Shown in pieces: positions 58,860 through 64,000 of a stretch of 64,000 bases of DNA (position 1 is its first letter; each line of letters begins with the position of its first letter). The notes under the pieces are model-generated. The model was not told the DNA's origin. It saw only the letters and a list, made by a program, of their open reading frames with translations, and ran no database searches. This stretch comes from DASZTV01 sp035548125 (GTDB taxonomy: Bacteria; Actinomycetota; Actinomycetes; JAFAQI01). The translations under genes and the position numbers were made by a program. Where the stretch lies: the NCBI GenBank assembly GCA_035548125.1, contig DASZTV010000051.1, positions 60,232 through 124,231 of the forward strand, written 5' to 3'.

Positions 58860-58863
<4 letters not shown>
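57190..58863 (-). CDS. malQ: 4-alpha-glucanotransferase (amylomaltase)
   Basis: The 557-residue GH77 enzyme moves maltodextrin segments between acceptors. Diagnostic stretches: LYALRSRDDWGVGSFRDL, SPYLPISRLFWNELYVDV, nucleophile region AVRIDHVLGLQRLYWIPPG, acid region VIGEDLGTVSPQIRRAM, and SLGTHDLPRFAAFW. The C-terminal part is shorter than in long actinobacterial MalQ. GTG 58863 overlaps the treS stop (GTGA). It can recycle short chains released by TreX. Confidence 0.93.
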
Positions 58864-62179
<3,316 letters not shown>

Positions 62180-62183
<4 letters not shown>

Positions 62184-64000
62184 GAGGTCGCCGCCGCTGC
62201 AGGTTCGATGCGGAAGATGTGGGCGGGCGTGACGTCGGGATCGAGCATCACGAAGTTGTGCCCGCCCTCCCACCGGTAGCGCGCGCCGGTGAGCAGGTCG
62301 TTGACGTCGTACGCGGCGACGTCGGCCAAGCCGAGGAGGGCCAGATCGAGGTCGAGCCAGGACGACTGCCGGAACTTGTCGTCGAGGTTGACGATCACCA
62401 GCACAGGCGCGGCGGCCAGCCCGTCGGACGGGTCGACGGCTCCCGGCACCGTCTTGGAGTACGCAATCACGCGTTCGTTGTCCGCGCGGTGGAAACGCAG
62501 TGTCTTGTCGTGTTGCAGGGCGAGCTGGCTGCGCCGGATCTCGTTGAGGGTGCTCAGAAAGGGCGCGAGGCTAGTCGCCGACTCCATGTCCCAGTGGCGG
62601 AGCTCGTACTTCTCGCCGTTGAGATACTCCTCGGACCCTTCGTGGCGCGGCGCGCGTTCGCCGAGCTCGAACGCGGGTCCGTAGATCCCGTAGTTGGCGG
62701 CGAGGGTGCCCGCCAGCACCGCGCGCATCGCGAACGTGCGGCGGTCGCCGTGCTGCAGCTGCTCGGTGAGGATGTCCGGGGTGTTGGGCCAGAAGTTCGG
62801 CCGGAAGTAGTCCGCGACCTCGGTGCGGGTGAGCTCGGTGAGGTACTCCTCGATCTCCCACTTCTCGGTCCGCCACGCGAAGTAGGTGTAGGACTGCGTG
62901 AAGCCGAGCTTGGCGAGCCGTTTCATGATCTTCGGACGGGTGAACGCCTCGGCGAGGAAGAGCACCTCGGGGTGCGTCTCGTGGATGGTCTGGATCACCC
63001 ACTCCCAGAACGGAAACGCCTTGGTGTGCGGGTTGTCGACCCGGAAGATCGTGATGCCCTGGTCGATCCAGAACTCGAACACGCCGTGCAGCGCCTGCCA
63101 GAGCTCGCGCCACTGCTCGGAGTCGAAGTCAAGCGGGTAGATGTCCTCGTACTTCTTGGGCGGGTTCTCCGCGAACCGGATGGTGCCGTCCGGGCGATGC
63201 CTGAACCACTCCGGGTGCTCGTGGACCCACGGATGGTCGGGGGAGCACTGGAAGGCGACGTCGAGGGCGAGCTCCATGCCCGCGTCGCGCGCCGCGCCGA
63301 CCAGCTTCGCGAACTCCTCCAGCGTCCCGAGCTCCGGGTGGATCGCGGTGTGGCCGCCGTCGGGGGACCCGATCGCCCACGGGCTGCCGACGTCCCCCTC
63401 CTCGGCGATTACCGTCCCGTTGCGGCCCTTGCGCTTGGTGGTCCCGATCGGGTGGATCGGCGGCAGATAGACGACGTCGGCACCGAGACGCCGTACGTAG
63501 TCGAGACGGTCGATGACGTCGAGGAACGTGCCGTGGCGGTGCTCGACGGTGCTCGCCGAGCGGGGGAACAGCTCGTACCACGTGCTGAACCGGGCCCGCG
63601 TCCGGTCCACCCAGACGCCGTAGGTCGGGGAGGTGGTCGCAGCTGCCGCGGAGTAGCGCATCACGAGCGCGCCGAGCTCGGCGAACTCCGCGTCGCCCGG
63701 CCCGGGTACGTCGCCGGTCCGCACCCGCGCTGCCAGGGCGAGCAGCTGTTTGGCGTGGCCGGCGCTTGCCCGGCCTGATGCCTCCTCGGCCAGCCGGGCG
63801 CCGACCTCCAGCTCGCCGGTGATGTCCTGCCCGGCGGCGGCCCGCGCGCGGAGGTCGCGCAGCCAGGTCGCGAACCGGTCGACGCGGGCCCGGACCTGGA
63901 ACTCGTAGCGGCCCACGCCGTCGGGCCGGAAGCTCGCGTGCCAGCGGTCGTTGACCTCGGGAGCCATGACGACCTGCTGCCACGCGCGGTCCCCGTCCGG
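62180..64000 (-). CDS. glgE: Alpha-1,4-glucan:maltose-1-phosphate maltosyltransferase, 5' end beyond window
   Basis: The C-terminal 606 residues of GlgE are present. The frame runs open to base 64000 and reads PDGDRAWQQVVMAPEVNDRWHA at its edge, which is the internal N-domain of GlgE, so ATG 63967 is not the start and roughly 60-70 residues are missing. The GH13 part has PPIHPIGTTKRKGRNG, nucleophile region ITIFRVDNPHTKAFPFWEW, acid region VLFLAEAFTRPKIM and PNTPDILTEQL. It extends alpha-1,4-glucan with maltosyl units. It is the first visible gene of the operon. Confidence 0.95.

Noticed and set aside
62219..63778. 519-codon plus-strand open frame opposite glgE
   Set aside because: Shadow of glgE; no recognisable domain and biased composition.
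63965..63967. ATG as the start of glgE
   Set aside because: The codons before it (PDGDRAWQQVV) continue the GlgE N-domain to the window edge, so the real start is outside.

Overview
The window is strongly G+C-rich, almost fully coding, and rich in GTG/TTG starts and 4-nt stop/start overlaps. The gene content points to a high-G+C actinomycete: fused KorA/KorB, an EthA-like Baeyer-Villiger monooxygenase, an F420-type LLM oxidoreductase, DUF6458, DUF5709 and DUF1360 proteins, and GlgE with a TreS-maltokinase fusion. I cannot name a genus from sequence alone. No rRNA, tRNA, CRISPR array, transposase or phage gene was seen. Both edges cut genes: a secreted Ig-like protein on the left and glgE on the right.

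Layout. 1-9994: secreted Ig-like protein (partial), a large tandem cyclase/AAA/TPR signalling protein, the korAB pair, an SDR, and an EthA/MymA-type BVMO. 10005-21489: a long minus-strand block. Its upstream part has two amidohydrolase-2 family proteins, an acetoacetate-decarboxylase-like protein, an SDR and a TetR regulator. These run directly into an unusual sensor kinase whose N-terminus is a complete ABC transporter ATPase domain, then an OmpR-type response regulator, then a CUT2 (xylose/fructose-type) sugar ABC transporter. The kinase's ATPase domain resembles the transporter's own ATPase. This is the most striking system in the window.

21593-34318: a small DUF6458 membrane protein beside palindromic repeats, a HhH-GPD glycosylase, a crotonase, a Cdc48-like double AAA ATPase, a DUF4097 protein, an ECF sigma factor with a membrane partner carrying four extracytoplasmic repeats, an amidoligase, an NTF2-like protein, a MaoC/CitE/CaiB trio resembling itaconate or methylfumarate catabolism, a PfkB kinase, and the remnant of an extended SDR. 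34315-42674: an aldo/keto reductase, then a plus-strand run (ThDP oxidase, 4-TM protein, gluconate-dehydrogenase-like subunit 3, GMC oxidoreductase, enolase-superfamily enzyme, HAD phosphatase) that looks like a sugar or sugar-acid oxidation operon, and a DUF72 protein.

42653-64000: a GH15 glucoamylase/trehalase-like enzyme, an SDR, a stress-flavoured plus-strand group (F420 LLM enzyme, CBS protein, DUF5709, DUF1360, an unknown 108-aa protein behind a SigF/SigB-like promoter, hemerythrin), and a minus-strand seven-gene alpha-glucan/trehalose operon (glgE, treS-mak, malQ, glgB, treZ, treX, treY). Every junction of that operon is a 4-nt ATGA or GTGA overlap. It encodes both directions between alpha-glucan and trehalose: TreXYZ makes trehalose from glucan, and TreS-Mak-GlgE-GlgB rebuilds glucan from trehalose.
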